The position numbers were made by a program, and so were the translations under genes. DNA of 64,000 nucleotides from Syntrophomonas sp. UBA5314 (GTDB taxonomy: Bacteria; Bacillota; Syntrophomonadia; Syntrophomonadales; Syntrophomonadaceae), in assembly GCA_002410325.1 (NCBI GenBank), contig DHRK01000042.1, forward strand, positions 11,720 through 75,719. Reading direction: 5' to 3'. The notes under the pieces are model-generated. The model saw only the letters and a program-made list of their open reading frames with translations, did not search any database and was not told the origin of the DNA. Positions 46,423 through 55,023 of the stretch are shown piece by piece. The stretch's first letter is position 1. Each line of letters opens with the position of its first letter.

Positions 46423-47207
46423 AGATGGAAGTTCGGGATGGGGAATTTGGCTATACTAAAGACCGGCTCATTTTGAAAGACGTTAATTTTTCTATTAACG
46501 AGGGGGAAATACTGACTATATTGGGACCCAATGGAGTGGGCAAAACCACCCTGCTGAAATGCACAACCTCCCTTTTCCAGTGGAAAAAGGGAGCAACCTA
46601 TATTGATGAGATCGCCCTTTCCTCCCTGGGAAGAAACCAGGTTTGGAAGGATATGGGTTATGTGCCTCAGAGCAGCAGGGGCGCTTTTGCCTACCGGGTG
46701 TTTGACATGGTTCTTATGGGTCGAAGTCCGCACTTGAACCTGTTTTCCCTGCCAACTAAAAAGGATAAAGATATTGCTTTGAGCTCACTTAATATGGTCG
46801 GCATACTCGATCTCAAAAATCGCTCTTGTGGAGAAATCAGTGGCGGTGAAATGCAGCTGGTGCTTATTGCCCGAGCCCTGGCCTCCCAGCCCCGCATCCT
46901 TATTCTTGACGAACCCGAATCCCACCTGGATTTGAAAAACCAGATGGTGATCCTGGATGTTTTAAAAAGAGTAGCCAAACAGGAAGGAATCAGCTGCCTG
47001 ATAAATACTCATTACCCGGATCATGCTCTACAAATCGGAGACATGACTTTAATGATGGGCAAAGAGAGTCCTGCTGTCTTTGGAAAAAGCGATGCGGTTA
47101 TCAGCGAAGACAACCTGAAAAAATATTTTGACGTAGATGTTAAGCTCATAAGTTATGACAGCGATGGAAAAACAATGATGACCATTGTGCCGCAGTTTAA
47201 CAACTAA
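46413..47207 (+). CDS. FepC/BtuD-type ABC ATP-binding protein
   Basis: 264 residues; ATG 46413 after GGAGGA, with ATG 46419 in ATGA overlap as alternative. Walker A GPNGVGKTT (38-46), signature ISGGEMQLVLIARAL, Walker B ILILDEPESHLDLKNQ, H-loop NTHYPDHAL. Completes the binding protein-permease-ATPase importer and ends the six-gene operon. The frame is open upstream within the permease gene but this is overlap noise. Confidence 0.93.
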   Translation: MVMKMEVRDGEFGYTKDRLILKDVNFSINEGEILTILGPNGVGKTTLLKCTTSLFQWKKGATYIDEIALSSLGRNQVWKDMGYVPQSSRGAFAYRVFDMVLMGRSPHLNLFSLPTKKDKDIALSSLNMVGILDLKNRSCGEISGGEMQLVLIARALASQPRILILDEPESHLDLKNQMVILDVLKRVAKQEGISCLINTHYPDHALQIGDMTLMMGKESPAVFGKSDAVISEDNLKKYFDVDVKLISYDSDGKTMMTIVPQFNN

Positions 47208-47301
47208 CCCAAAGCAATAATGAAGTCTTTAAAGAGTCTGGGGAGTACCGGATTCTTTATATAGGGATCAATGTATACAGCTAAAATGGGTTTGACTATT
47301 A

Positions 47302-47330
47302 TTGACTATAAATGAATAATCATTTAATAT
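47302..47330 (+). promoter_or_regulatory. tetR promoter with TetR-type operator
   Basis: TTGACT (47302-47307), 17 bases, TAATAT (47325-47330). The inverted repeat AAATGA-ATAA-TCATTT (47310-47325) fills the spacer. The motif resembles the TGAATGA-N-TCATTCA boxes of FadR-like TetR regulators. A similar box lies before lon at 47992. Confidence 0.65.
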
Positions 47331-47339
47331 ACAGTTAAG

Positions 47340-47912
47340 GTGATGTTTATGAGATGCAGGGACGATGAGAAGCAACAGAATATCAAACGGGCGGTAATCA
47401 AGCTGATTCTGGCCGAAGGTTTTCACGGGCTTTCCATCTCCAAGATCGCTAAAGAAGCCGGTGTTTCACCGGCAACGGTTTACGTTTATTATGAAAATAA
47501 AGAAGCCATGCTCTATGACATCTACCGGGAATGCGGCGAACAGATCTATGCCTATGTCCTGGGCCGGATAGACTGCACCAGCGGTGGGGAGCGGTTTGTG
47601 GAGTCGATGGTTCAGGCCTATTACACCTATATTGTGGAATACGGTGAAGAATTCTATTTTGTTGAACAGTTCACGAGCTGCCCGGCTCTGGTCGGCAAGT
47701 GCAGCGGGCTGGAGGGCAATGCCCGGATAATACGCCTGTTTGACGAGCTTAAAAGGAAGCGTATTATAAAGGATTTGAACAATCAGATTATTGCGGCCAT
47801 TCTCTTCAACCCGGTCAAGAGCATTGCCGTAAAATATAGACAAAACCCGGATGCCAGAACCGTTCTGGCTGAATTGATACCGGTGATCCAGGAGGCTCTT
47901 TTAGCCGATTAG
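47340..47912 (+). CDS. TetR-family transcriptional regulator (FadR-like site)
   Basis: 190 residues from GTG 47340, or ATG 47343/47349. N-terminal helix-turn-helix: AVIKLILAEGFHGLSISKIA, then KEAGVSPATVYVYYENKEAM. The C-terminal all-helical ligand domain shows no recognisable ligand signature. Own promoter and the following lon gene both carry AAATGA...TCATTT boxes, suggesting that it represses both. Its ligand may be an acyl-CoA by analogy with FadR-type operators, which is inference. Confidence 0.88.
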   Translation: MMFMRCRDDEKQQNIKRAVIKLILAEGFHGLSISKIAKEAGVSPATVYVYYENKEAMLYDIYRECGEQIYAYVLGRIDCTSGGERFVESMVQAYYTYIVEYGEEFYFVEQFTSCPALVGKCSGLEGNARIIRLFDELKRKRIIKDLNNQIIAAILFNPVKSIAVKYRQNPDARTVLAELIPVIQEALLAD

Positions 47913-47919
47913 TACCAGC

Positions 47920-47978
47920 ATAATAAGCGGGACCAGGCCAGTTTTTATAACATGAAGGTCAGCACGTCCCGCTATTAT
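47920..47978 (+). terminator. Long hairpin between tetR and lon
   Basis: Arms ATAATAAGCGGGAC (47920-47933) and GTCCCGCTATTAT (47966-47978) pair over 13 bases with one bulge, followed by AAAAAGG. A T-run after the stem is lacking for the plus strand, so it may be an attenuator or processing site rather than a simple terminator. Confidence 0.4.
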
Positions 47979-47991
47979 AAAAAGGGGTTAT

Positions 47992-48007
47992 AAATGAACA
48001 TTCATTT
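47992..48007 (+). promoter_or_regulatory. TetR-type operator upstream of lon
   Basis: Perfect AAATGAA-CA-TTCATTT, 20 bases before the lon start. Shares both outer arms with the box in the tetR promoter. An in-frame ATG at 47994 lies inside this box and has no ribosome site. Confidence 0.65.
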
Positions 48008-48026
48008 AACCGAGGGAGGCGAGGAT

Positions 48027-50426
48027 ATGAATAATGAGGACCGGAATAAAGAATTGAAGGTTGTGCCAGTAATAGATACAATTTTGCTGACCGGAATGGA
48101 CTACACTTTAGCGTTTAAAAGCGAGGAATTTGCACAGCTTTTGAGCGAGCTTGACGAGCGTGCCATTGCCCTGGCGATGAAGCATAAGGGCCGGCATGAC
48201 ACTTTGACGGAAGAAAACTTCTATAAAGTGGGAGTTTTGCTGCAGATTCTGGATGTCGAGCATAAGGAACAACTGGTCATGCTTAAAGTCAGGGCTCTGG
48301 AACGGGTTGAGGTTTCCGCCCTGCGCTTGGAAGGGGTGTCAATTATTGCCCGGTACGATGAAGCCGGGGATGAAAACGACCTGGACGCCAATAGCCAGGC
48401 CGAAATGCTGAACTATATCAAAAATATCGTTCATGAGATAGGCGCCCATTTCAGGGGGGCGGAGCCGTTCTTGAAAATGATCGACCAGGAAGTAAACCTC
48501 AACGTATTGATCTGCCGGGTGGGTGAATTTATGCATATCTCCGCTCTTGACAAACAGGGACTGCTGGAAAGCCGTTCGTTAAAGGAGCGCAGCCTTAAGT
48601 TTTTAGATCACCTGATCAAACATAAGGAATCCATCAAACTGCAGTTTGAAGTGGCTGAAAAATTCAGCGAAAAGGCCAATAAAATGCACCGGGAAACGGT
48701 TTTGCGGGAGCATTTGAAGGCCATTCAGGAGGAATTGAACCAGGGGCAGGAGGAAGGCGCAGGGCCGGGCCAGGTTTATCGTGAAAAGATTGAGGCCTGC
48801 GGCATGCCTGAGGAGGTCAAGAAAACCGCTCTGCAAGAGGTCGCTAAATTGGAAAGCCAGAACCCCAGCAGCCCGGATTACAACATTATCCGCAACTATC
48901 TGGACATTCTGGTGGAGCTGCCCTGGCAGTCCGGCGAACCCAAAGAGATCGACCTCGATGCAGCCAGGCGGATTCTGAACGAACAGCACTACGGGCTGGA
49001 AAAGGTTAAGGAAAGAATCATTCAACACCTGGCGGTTATGAAACTGAAGCATGATAAAAAGGGTTCTATATTGCTGCTGGTTGGGCCTCCGGGAATCGGT
49101 AAAACCAGTTTGGGCCGCAGCATCGCTGAAGCCCTGGGCAGAAAATATATCCGGGTCAGCCTGGGCGGCATTAAAGATGAAGCTGAAATTCGCGGACACC
49201 GCCGGACCTATATCGGGGCTTTACCCGGAAGGATCATCTCCAACCTGAGAAAGGCGGGAGAAAAGAATCCGGTTTTTGTACTGGATGAAATCGACAAGCT
49301 GATGGCTGCCTACAACGGCGATCCGGCCAGCGCGCTTTTGGAGGTGCTGGACCCCGAGCAGAACAACAGCTTTACCGATCACTACCTGGAAGTGCCCTAT
49401 GATCTGTCGGAAGTGTTTTTTATCGCCACCGCCAATTCGCTGGATGGCATTCCCGGACCGCTTTTGGACCGGATGGAGACTATCGCGATATCGAGCTATA
49501 CGGCCAATGAAAAGTTTCATATCGGCCAAGATCATTTAATCCCGGCGGTTCTTGCCGAACACGGCCTCGGCCATGAGCATCTGGTGATTGAGGACCAGGC
49601 CTTAAGAGATATCATCGGCAACTACACCCTGGAAGCCGGGGTGCGGGGTTTACGCAGGCAGATTGCCACCGTGGCCCGGGTGGCTTCGGAGAAGATCGTC
49701 TCCCACAAAGTGGAGCTGCCCTATGTGGTTTCAAGCGCTATGCTGGAAGAGATTCTGGGCAACACGGTTATAAGGCATGATCTGGCCCTGTCTGATAACC
49801 CGGCCGGAGTAGTCACCGGTTTAGCCTGGACCCCGGTGGGGGGAGACATTCTGTTTATCGAAGGAACGGCTATGCCGGGAAGCGGTCAGCTGACCCTTAC
49901 CGGTAAACTGGGCGATGTTATGAAGGAATCAGCTCGTATTTCGCTGAGCCTGGTGAAGTCAAGGCTGGCTTTGAGCAGCATTAATTATAATTTTAAAGAG
50001 AAAGACCTGCATATCCACGTGCCTTCCGGGGCCGTGGCCAAGGATGGGCCTTCCGCCGGAATTGCGCTGTTTACCGCCATCGCCTCGCTGATAAGCGGGG
50101 TAAAGGTGGACCCGAAGCTGGCCATGACCGGTGAAATAACCCTGCGGGGGGCGGTCCTGCCGGTCGGAGGCATTAAGGAAAAACTGCTGGCCGCCCACCG
50201 GGCCGGCATACAGAAGGTGTTAATTCCCGGTGACAATATACGCGATCTCAAAGAATTGCCGGAAGAGGTTTTGGAGCAGCTGGAGATTAAACCGGTGGAG
50301 GTCATTGAGGACGTACTGGCTGAAACGCTGGGCATCAGCCTGGCCAGTCCCCAGATAGTCCTGGAGAATGGTTTTATGCGAGAACTTCCCGGTAATGATC
50401 AAAATCAGTATATAATGGATATATAA
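48027..50426 (+). CDS. lon: ATP-dependent protease Lon
   Basis: 799 residues from ATG 48027, chosen because GAGGGAGGCGAGG lies directly upstream. N-terminal substrate domain ([13 protein letters not shown], where most Lon have PLRDxVxFP), AAA+ domain with Walker [10 protein letters not shown] (about 353), Walker [10 protein letters not shown] and arginine/sensor regions, then the peptidase domain with catalytic Ser676 in [11 protein letters not shown] and Lys717 in [11 protein letters not shown]. Degrades damaged and regulatory proteins. The TetR-type box in front suggests an unusual regulon for a lon gene. Confidence 0.95.
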   Translation: MNNEDRNKELKVVPVIDTILLTGMDYTLAFKSEEFAQLLSELDERAIALAMKHKGRHDTLTEENFYKVGVLLQILDVEHKEQLVMLKVRALERVEVSALRLEGVSIIARYDEAGDENDLDANSQAEMLNYIKNIVHEIGAHFRGAEPFLKMIDQEVNLNVLICRVGEFMHISALDKQGLLESRSLKERSLKFLDHLIKHKESIKLQFEVAEKFSEKANKMHRETVLREHLKAIQEELNQGQEEGAGPGQVYREKIEACGMPEEVKKTALQEVAKLESQNPSSPDYNIIRNYLDILVELPWQSGEPKEIDLDAARRILNEQHYGLEKVKERIIQHLAVMKLKHDKKGSILLLVGPPGIGKTSLGRSIAEALGRKYIRVSLGGIKDEAEIRGHRRTYIGALPGRIISNLRKAGEKNPVFVLDEIDKLMAAYNGDPASALLEVLDPEQNNSFTDHYLEVPYDLSEVFFIATANSLDGIPGPLLDRMETIAISSYTANEKFHIGQDHLIPAVLAEHGLGHEHLVIEDQALRDIIGNYTLEAGVRGLRRQIATVARVASEKIVSHKVELPYVVSSAMLEEILGNTVIRHDLALSDNPAGVVTGLAWTPVGGDILFIEGTAMPGSGQLTLTGKLGDVMKESARISLSLVKSRLALSSINYNFKEKDLHIHVPSGAVAKDGPSAGIALFTAIASLISGVKVDPKLAMTGEITLRGAVLPVGGIKEKLLAAHRAGIQKVLIPGDNIRDLKELPEEVLEQLEIKPVEVIEDVLAETLGISLASPQIVLENGFMRELPGNDQNQYIMDI

Positions 50427-50433
50427 AGGTAAT

Positions 50434-50470
50434 AGAGAGGCTTGTTTGAGATAGCAAGCCTCTCTTATTT
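50434..50470 (+). terminator. Terminator of lon
   Basis: Perfect 11-base stem AGAGAGGCTTG / CAAGCCTCTCT with a 10-base loop, then TATTTAG. The T-run is short but the stem is strong. Confidence 0.75.
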
Positions 50471-50525
50471 AGATTCGGGCCTTATAAAGCCTTAACCCCT
50501 AAAGCGTATGAAGGAGAATGAGTTG

Positions 50526-50933
50526 ATGCATGAAAAACCTGATTTACGTGAAATACTGGCAGTTGAAGTACCCCTGCATGACTTTTTGGGCATTGAGGTA
50601 GGCGAGAGCTGTGACGGAAGGGCCGAAGTACGGATTTCGGTGACACCCCGGCTGCTGAATGCCAATGGCGCCGTTCACGGGGGTGTTTTTTACACCTTGT
50701 GCGATGTAGCGGCCAGCTATGCTTTTTACATGGTGGTGCCCAGGGGGTATTATTTTGTCACCAATGATATGAATATATCCTTAGTTGCTCCGGCCTTTAC
50801 AGGGGTTCTGACCGCCCGGGCCGAAGTGCTCAAAGTCGGCAAACGGATGGGCTTTGTGGAATGTAAAATATACGATCAAGATGACCGCTTGTTGGCCACC
50901 GGACGGATTAGCAAAAGCATTTTGGCCAAATGA
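50526..50933 (+). CDS. PaaI-type hotdog thioesterase
   Basis: 135 residues from ATG 50526, 9 bases after AAGGAG; ATG 50508 overlaps that site. Hotdog-fold features of the PaaI/YbgC-related group: NANGAVHGGVFYTLCDVAAS (H-G-G with the catalytic acidic residue in CDVA) and the strand GKRMGFVECKIYDQDDRLLA. Hydrolyses acyl- or aryl-CoA thioesters. Specificity unknown. Confidence 0.87.
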   Translation: MHEKPDLREILAVEVPLHDFLGIEVGESCDGRAEVRISVTPRLLNANGAVHGGVFYTLCDVAASYAFYMVVPRGYYFVTNDMNISLVAPAFTGVLTARAEVLKVGKRMGFVECKIYDQDDRLLATGRISKSILAK

Positions 50934-51045
50934 CCAACCATGCATACAAACGGATGTATATAGAAATAGTATATCTGATATTATAATAGAGTCGCCATGG
51001 CCTATCGCATGGCTGTTTCTTTTTAGCATGGGTTAGGAGGAGCAA

Positions 51046-51711
51046 ATGAAACTGGCTATTTTCGATTTCGATGGGACCCTGTTAACGGATGATACCCTGC
51101 CTTGCCTGGGAAGGGAGTGGCTGCGGCAAAAACGTTCCCGGTCCAGGTATTATATGGTCCTGCTTTCAGTGGCCCCGGTATTGATCAAATACAAGGCCGG
51201 GCTGATGAGCCGGGAAGCCATGAAAGGCCAGGCCTTCAAGAGATTCAACCGCATCTTTACCGGAATGAGCCGGCCGGCCGTCGAAGAGTTCTTCCGGCAG
51301 GCCTACCCCAATCTGCGCCGACTGTTTAACAAAAGCGTATTGGATGAAATCGAATTGGCCCGGGAACAGGGTTTTCACTGCGTGCTTCTTTCGGGCGCTT
51401 ACCTGGAACTGCTTCAACTGGTATCCCGGGATCTGGGAATGGAAACGGTGCTGGGAGCCAGACTGGCCTTCAAAGACGGAGTGTTTGATCACCGTGGTGA
51501 AACCAGGTTTGTGGACGGTGCAGGAAAGCGTGCTTTATTGTTTGAGGCCTTCGCCGGCCAGAGTGTTGACTGGGAGCATAGCAGGGCTTTTGGCGACAGC
51601 TTTGCCGACATATGCATCATTGAAACAGTAGGAGAGCGGGTGGCGGTTAATCCGGACCTCGAACTTTTGGAGCACGCTCAAAAAAACCGCTGGCGGATTG
51701 TCAGTACCTAG
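51046..51711 (+). CDS. HAD-superfamily phosphatase, subfamily IB (SerB-like)
   Basis: 221 residues. Motif I FDFDGTLLTDDT with the nucleophile Asp7 and acid Asp9, motif II LLSGAYLEL, motif III/IV region AFGDSFADICIIE. The helical cap (about 20-90) is rich in Arg/Lys. The IB group includes phosphoserine phosphatase and acyltransferase-linked phosphatases. Substrate not determined. AGGAGG precedes the ATG. Confidence 0.88.
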   Translation: MKLAIFDFDGTLLTDDTLPCLGREWLRQKRSRSRYYMVLLSVAPVLIKYKAGLMSREAMKGQAFKRFNRIFTGMSRPAVEEFFRQAYPNLRRLFNKSVLDEIELAREQGFHCVLLSGAYLELLQLVSRDLGMETVLGARLAFKDGVFDHRGETRFVDGAGKRALLFEAFAGQSVDWEHSRAFGDSFADICIIETVGERVAVNPDLELLEHAQKNRWRIVST

Positions 51712-51860
51712 TCCTCTGTTAACTCTATTCGCCGTTAAAATGGGTGTGACGCCGAGCGGCAGCGGCCTGGCCGCTTAAACGGGTTACATAGAGGTTGCTG
51801 TAAAAACCGACAATAGGGTAGTATTATTATAATCCAGAAAAAAGCAAATAAGGAGAAGGG

Positions 51861-52475
51861 GTGTTAATAATGGCTCATACTCTACCGGAACTGCCGTATG
51901 CCTACGATGCGCTGGAACCTTTTTACGACGAAGCAACCGTAAGACTGCATCACGATATGCACCACAAAGCCTATGTCGACGGATTGAACGCGGCGGAAGG
52001 CAAACTGGCCGAAGCCATAGAAAAAGGTGATTTCGCTTTAATAAAACATATTGAACGGGAGCTGGCTTTCCACGGCGCCGGCCATATTCTGCACACCATG
52101 TTCTGGGAAAACATGAAGCCCGGAGGCGGCGGACCGGCCAATGGGGCGGTGGCCGAGCTTATCGACCGGGATTTCGGTTCCTTTGAAAACTTTAAAAAGT
52201 TATTCTCCGCTTCAGCGGCAGCCGTCGAGGGATCGGGATGGGCCATTTTGGCCTGCAATCCGGTTTTTGAAAAGCTGGTGGTCCTGCAGGCTGAAAAACA
52301 CCAGGATCTGACCCAATGGGGCGCGGTTCCGCTGCTCATCATAGACGTCTGGGAGCATGCCTACTACCTGAAGTACCAGAACAAGCGGGCCGCCTGGATC
52401 GAAGCCTGGTGGAACCTGGTCAACTGGGACGATGTCAACCGGAGAGTATTACAGATGCAGTGCCAATGTAAATAA
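51861..52475 (+). CDS. Superoxide dismutase (Fe/Mn)
   Basis: 204 residues from GTG 51861, which sits 5 bases after AGGAG; ATG 51870 (MAHTLPELPYAYDALEP) is the more usual protein start. Metal ligands are present: the His in VRLHHDMHHKAYV, the His in FHGAGHILHTMFWEN, and Asp and His in LLIIDVWEHAYYLKYQN. Removes superoxide in the cytoplasm, sensible for an anaerobe facing oxygen. Fe versus Mn cannot be decided by eye. A terminator follows. Confidence 0.95.
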   Translation: MLIMAHTLPELPYAYDALEPFYDEATVRLHHDMHHKAYVDGLNAAEGKLAEAIEKGDFALIKHIERELAFHGAGHILHTMFWENMKPGGGGPANGAVAELIDRDFGSFENFKKLFSASAAAVEGSGWAILACNPVFEKLVVLQAEKHQDLTQWGAVPLLIIDVWEHAYYLKYQNKRAAWIEAWWNLVNWDDVNRRVLQMQCQCK

Positions 52476-52487
52476 ACTGAGATATAG

Positions 52488-52518
52488 GCCCGGGTTACGC
52501 AACCCCCGGGCTTTTTAT
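52488..52518 (+). terminator. Terminator of superoxide dismutase gene
   Basis: GCCCGGG / CCCGGGC stem with a 10-base loop, followed by TTTTTATTTTT. Confidence 0.88.
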
Positions 52519-52662
52519 TTTTGAACCTCTCTAAACATCTTAACGATTTGACCAACTCACAACTGCCTTCAGACGCGAGTTGAACAATTAAATACTCACA
52601 TCCTTTGCTAGCAGCCCATACCACCTCTTGTCATACGTGGCCAATAGAGCTGCCCAGAAATA

Positions 52663-52676
52663 TGACAATGATGTCA
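52663..52676. promoter_or_regulatory. TGACA-N4-TGTCA inverted repeat before WYL regulator
   Basis: Perfect 5-base arms, 47 bases before the start of the WYL gene. A second box with the same arms and a 6-base spacer precedes the GyrI-like gene (53779-53794). Confidence 0.4.
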
Positions 52677-52722
52677 GGTTATTGACGCCACTTTGTGGTA
52701 TCCTGAGTTTGGGTGATGTACT

Positions 52723-53628
52723 GTGCAGCTCAACCGGCTGTTTGAAATAGTCTATATCCTGCTCGATAAAAACACCGTGACCGCTAAAGAATTGGCTGAA
52801 CATTTTGAAGTTTCTCCCCGGACTATTTACCGGGATATCGAGGCCCTTTCCGCGGCGGGGATACCGGTGTTTACCAGTAAAGGCAAGGGTGGGGGAATAA
52901 GCCTGCTGGGCGATTTTGTGCTCAACAAGTCGGTGCTTTCGGCCCAGGAGCAAAACGAGATCCTGATCAGTTTACAGAGCATGAAGGCGATCACCTTTCC
53001 CGATATTGAACCGGTGCTCAATAAGATGAGTATCCTCTTTAATAAAGCCCGGGCCAGCTGGATCGAAGTGGATTTTTCGCGCTGGGGCAGTGAACGCCAG
53101 GAACGGGACCAATTTGGTTTATTGAAGAACGCCATCATCAATAAACAGGTAATCAGCTTTGACTATTTCAGTTCCTATGGTGAAAAGACCAGCCGGCCGG
53201 TAGAGCCGCTAAAGCTGATTTTCAAGAGTCAAGGCTGGTACTTATACGGCTTTTGCAGGCTGAAAGGGAGGCCGCGCATCTTCAAAATAAGCCGCATTAA
53301 AAATTTGGTGGTGGGTGAAGAGATTTTCAAGCGGGGAATCCCGGCCGAGGCTATTGACCTGAATGAGCCGCCCCCTCCTCTGATTATGCTTGATATAACC
53401 CTTAAAATCGATGCCAAGATGGCTTACCGCGTTTTTGATGAATTCCCGGAAAAGGCTATTCAGCAGAATGATGAGGGAGGCTTTACGGTCAGGGTAAGCC
53501 TGCCCGAAGACGAGTGGGTATATGGCTATATATTGTCCTTCGGACCTTACGCCGAAGTCCTGGAACCACCGTGTATTCGGCAACTGATCGCGGAAAGACT
53601 GCAGGCCTTGCTCCAAAAATATGGGTAG
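52723..53628 (+). CDS. YafY-type regulator with WYL domain
   Basis: 301 residues from GTG. N-terminal DeoR-like helix-turn-helix (VTAKELAEHFEVSPRTIYRD, IEALSAAGIPVFTSKGKGGG), then the WYL ligand domain with YFSSYGEKTSRPVEPLKL and GWYLYGFCRLKGRPRIFKIS, and a C-terminal winged extension (PEDEWVYGYILSFGPYAEVL). WYL proteins sense nucleotides or other small ligands. The GyrI-like protein gene next door, with a similar upstream box, is a likely co-regulated partner. Confidence 0.9.
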   Translation: MQLNRLFEIVYILLDKNTVTAKELAEHFEVSPRTIYRDIEALSAAGIPVFTSKGKGGGISLLGDFVLNKSVLSAQEQNEILISLQSMKAITFPDIEPVLNKMSILFNKARASWIEVDFSRWGSERQERDQFGLLKNAIINKQVISFDYFSSYGEKTSRPVEPLKLIFKSQGWYLYGFCRLKGRPRIFKISRIKNLVVGEEIFKRGIPAEAIDLNEPPPPLIMLDITLKIDAKMAYRVFDEFPEKAIQQNDEGGFTVRVSLPEDEWVYGYILSFGPYAEVLEPPCIRQLIAERLQALLQKYG

Positions 53629-53687
53629 ATATGATGCAAGCTGGGCGAACCAAAAGGTTTGCTTTTTTAGTTAAAAGTACAAAGTAA

Positions 53688-53744
53688 TCTTCTACTCCTT
53701 TGAGAATATCAATGGAGTTGATATTGCGTCAGGAGAGTAGAAGA
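53688..53744 (+). other. Two-tier hairpin after the WYL gene
   Basis: Outer arms TCTTCTACT (53688-53696) and AGTAGAAGA (53736-53744), extended by CCT/AGG. Inside is a perfect hairpin AATATCAA-TGGAG-TTGATATT (53705-53725). No T-run follows, so it is not a simple terminator. It could be a structured 3' end, small RNA or relic element. Confidence 0.4.
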
Positions 53745-53778
53745 CTTACAGGAAATTTTCTAAACATTGCCTTTAATA

Positions 53779-53794
53779 TGACATGCAGCTGTCA
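53779..53794. promoter_or_regulatory. TGACA-N6-TGTCA inverted repeat before GyrI-like gene
   Basis: TGACA-TGCAGC-TGTCA, about 90 bases before the GyrI-like start and just ahead of AT-rich TATACTATAAAT. Same arms as the box before the WYL regulator gene. Confidence 0.4.
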
Positions 53795-53882
53795 AATTAG
53801 ATTGTTTATACTATAAATATAAAGCTGAACAGTGTAGGCATTGCCTGCGGCCCGATAGGCAATTTAAAAAGGAGGAAGAATA

Positions 53883-54341
53883 ATGATTTTAGATCTGAAG
53901 CTTGAAGAGCAGACAGCCCAACCGGTGTTGTGCATACGAACCAAGACCAGTATAGAGAAACTGCCCGCCGCGATAGGCGAGGGCTATGGCCGGATCGTGA
54001 AGTATATGGAGGAGCTTGGGGTGCAGCCCCAGTATGCTCCCTACACCGCCTACTATAACCTGGATATGAACGACCTGGATGTCGAGATGGGCTTCCCGGT
54101 TGCCGAAATTTTCCCTGATAAAGATGGGATCAAGGCCAGACAGATACCGCAGGGGAAAGTGGTTTCCTGTATGTACAAGGGCGCTTATGCCGAAATGGAG
54201 GAGCCATATAAGGAAATAATGAAATGGATCGAAGACAATGGACAGGTGCCCACCGGGGTATATTACGAATACTATTTCAACTCTCCGCAGGAGGTTCCGG
54301 AGAGCGAGCTTCTGACCAGGATAGTAATACCCCTGAAATAG
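53883..54341 (+). CDS. GyrI-like/AraC effector-binding domain protein
   Basis: 152 residues, ATG after AAGGAGG. Stand-alone SHS2-type ligand domain: QPVLCIRTKTSIEKLPAAIG, PYTAYYNLDMNDLDVEMGFP, GKVVSCMYKGAYAEMEEPYK and a terminal YYFNSPQEVPESELLTRIVI strand with the conserved Glu that contacts ligands. Such proteins bind or hydrolyse small hydrophobic cationic compounds. Probably linked to the WYL regulator upstream. Confidence 0.87.
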   Translation: MILDLKLEEQTAQPVLCIRTKTSIEKLPAAIGEGYGRIVKYMEELGVQPQYAPYTAYYNLDMNDLDVEMGFPVAEIFPDKDGIKARQIPQGKVVSCMYKGAYAEMEEPYKEIMKWIEDNGQVPTGVYYEYYFNSPQEVPESELLTRIVIPLK

Positions 54342-54351
54342 GTTATATTGA

Positions 54352-54390
54352 AGAAAAGCGCCGCTATTAGCCCGGTGCTTTTCTTTTTTC
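54352..54390 (+). terminator. Terminator of GyrI-like gene
   Basis: AGAAAAGCGCCG / CCGGTGCTTTTCT stem (one mismatch), followed by TTTTTTC. Confidence 0.8.
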
Positions 54391-54459
54391 TGGCCTTGAC
54401 GGGCTTGTAGCTGAAAATTGTTTTAGAAGTGTGAACCATAGGGGCTGCTTGTTCATCTA

Positions 54460-54639
54460 ATGGTAGGCCAGGAGATAAGAAGCACCGGTCAACCCACCCG
54501 GGAAGACGAAATCTCCATGCAGTACACTATCGAGTTCCCGCTTGTAAAGACCGGTGAGGCATCGACCATTGGAGTGAGATACAACGACTTGCAGATCAAA
54601 CCCATGGAAGGCCTCCGGGTGAAAATTCCTCTAAAGTGA
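54460..54639 (+). CDS. Short ORF, 59 residues, possibly a gene fragment
   Basis: Open frame from ATG 54460 with protein-like composition (EDEISMQYTIEFPLVKTGEA, then VRYNDLQIKPMEGLRVKIPL). No ribosome site is apparent, and the C-terminal strand pattern looks like the end of a larger beta-rich protein. A GC-rich inverted repeat GGGGGCGG...CCGCCCCC follows (54648-54704). Either a small gene or the 3' relic of one. Family unknown. Confidence 0.35.
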   Translation: MVGQEIRSTGQPTREDEISMQYTIEFPLVKTGEASTIGVRYNDLQIKPMEGLRVKIPLK

Positions 54640-55023
54640 AATAGACTGGGGGCGGAGCCGGGAGGTTGGCCGGATAAACGGCACCGGTCAGGCCCGCCCC
54701 CGGTTTGATTCCCCGATTTTACTTCTTTCCGATCACCCATTCATGAGTGCATGCATGTTGCCCAAAATTCGATTGTCTGATGTCCTAATTTCTGCACAGG
54801 TGTAAGGTTTTGCATACAAATTTGCCCATGGCCAATTAGCTTCCCAATTGGTAAGATTGCTGTCATATTTCTAATGCAGCCCCGCAATGGCAGACGATAA
54901 AAAGTCCTATCTGGCGGGCCTGCTTGTTGACCTTGGCAGCGTATTCTTACTCTATTTCTGAACTTGAATGTTCTAATGCTCTTAACGGGTACAGATATTG
55001 CATGTAAAGGGTTAATTGTGGTT
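54640..55023. other. 384-base gap before the double-tip chemoreceptor
   Basis: Begins with the GC-rich inverted repeat after the short ORF. The rest is unstructured by eye. An antisense frame across 54741-55253 is a shadow of the receptor gene. No gene supported. Confidence 0.4.
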
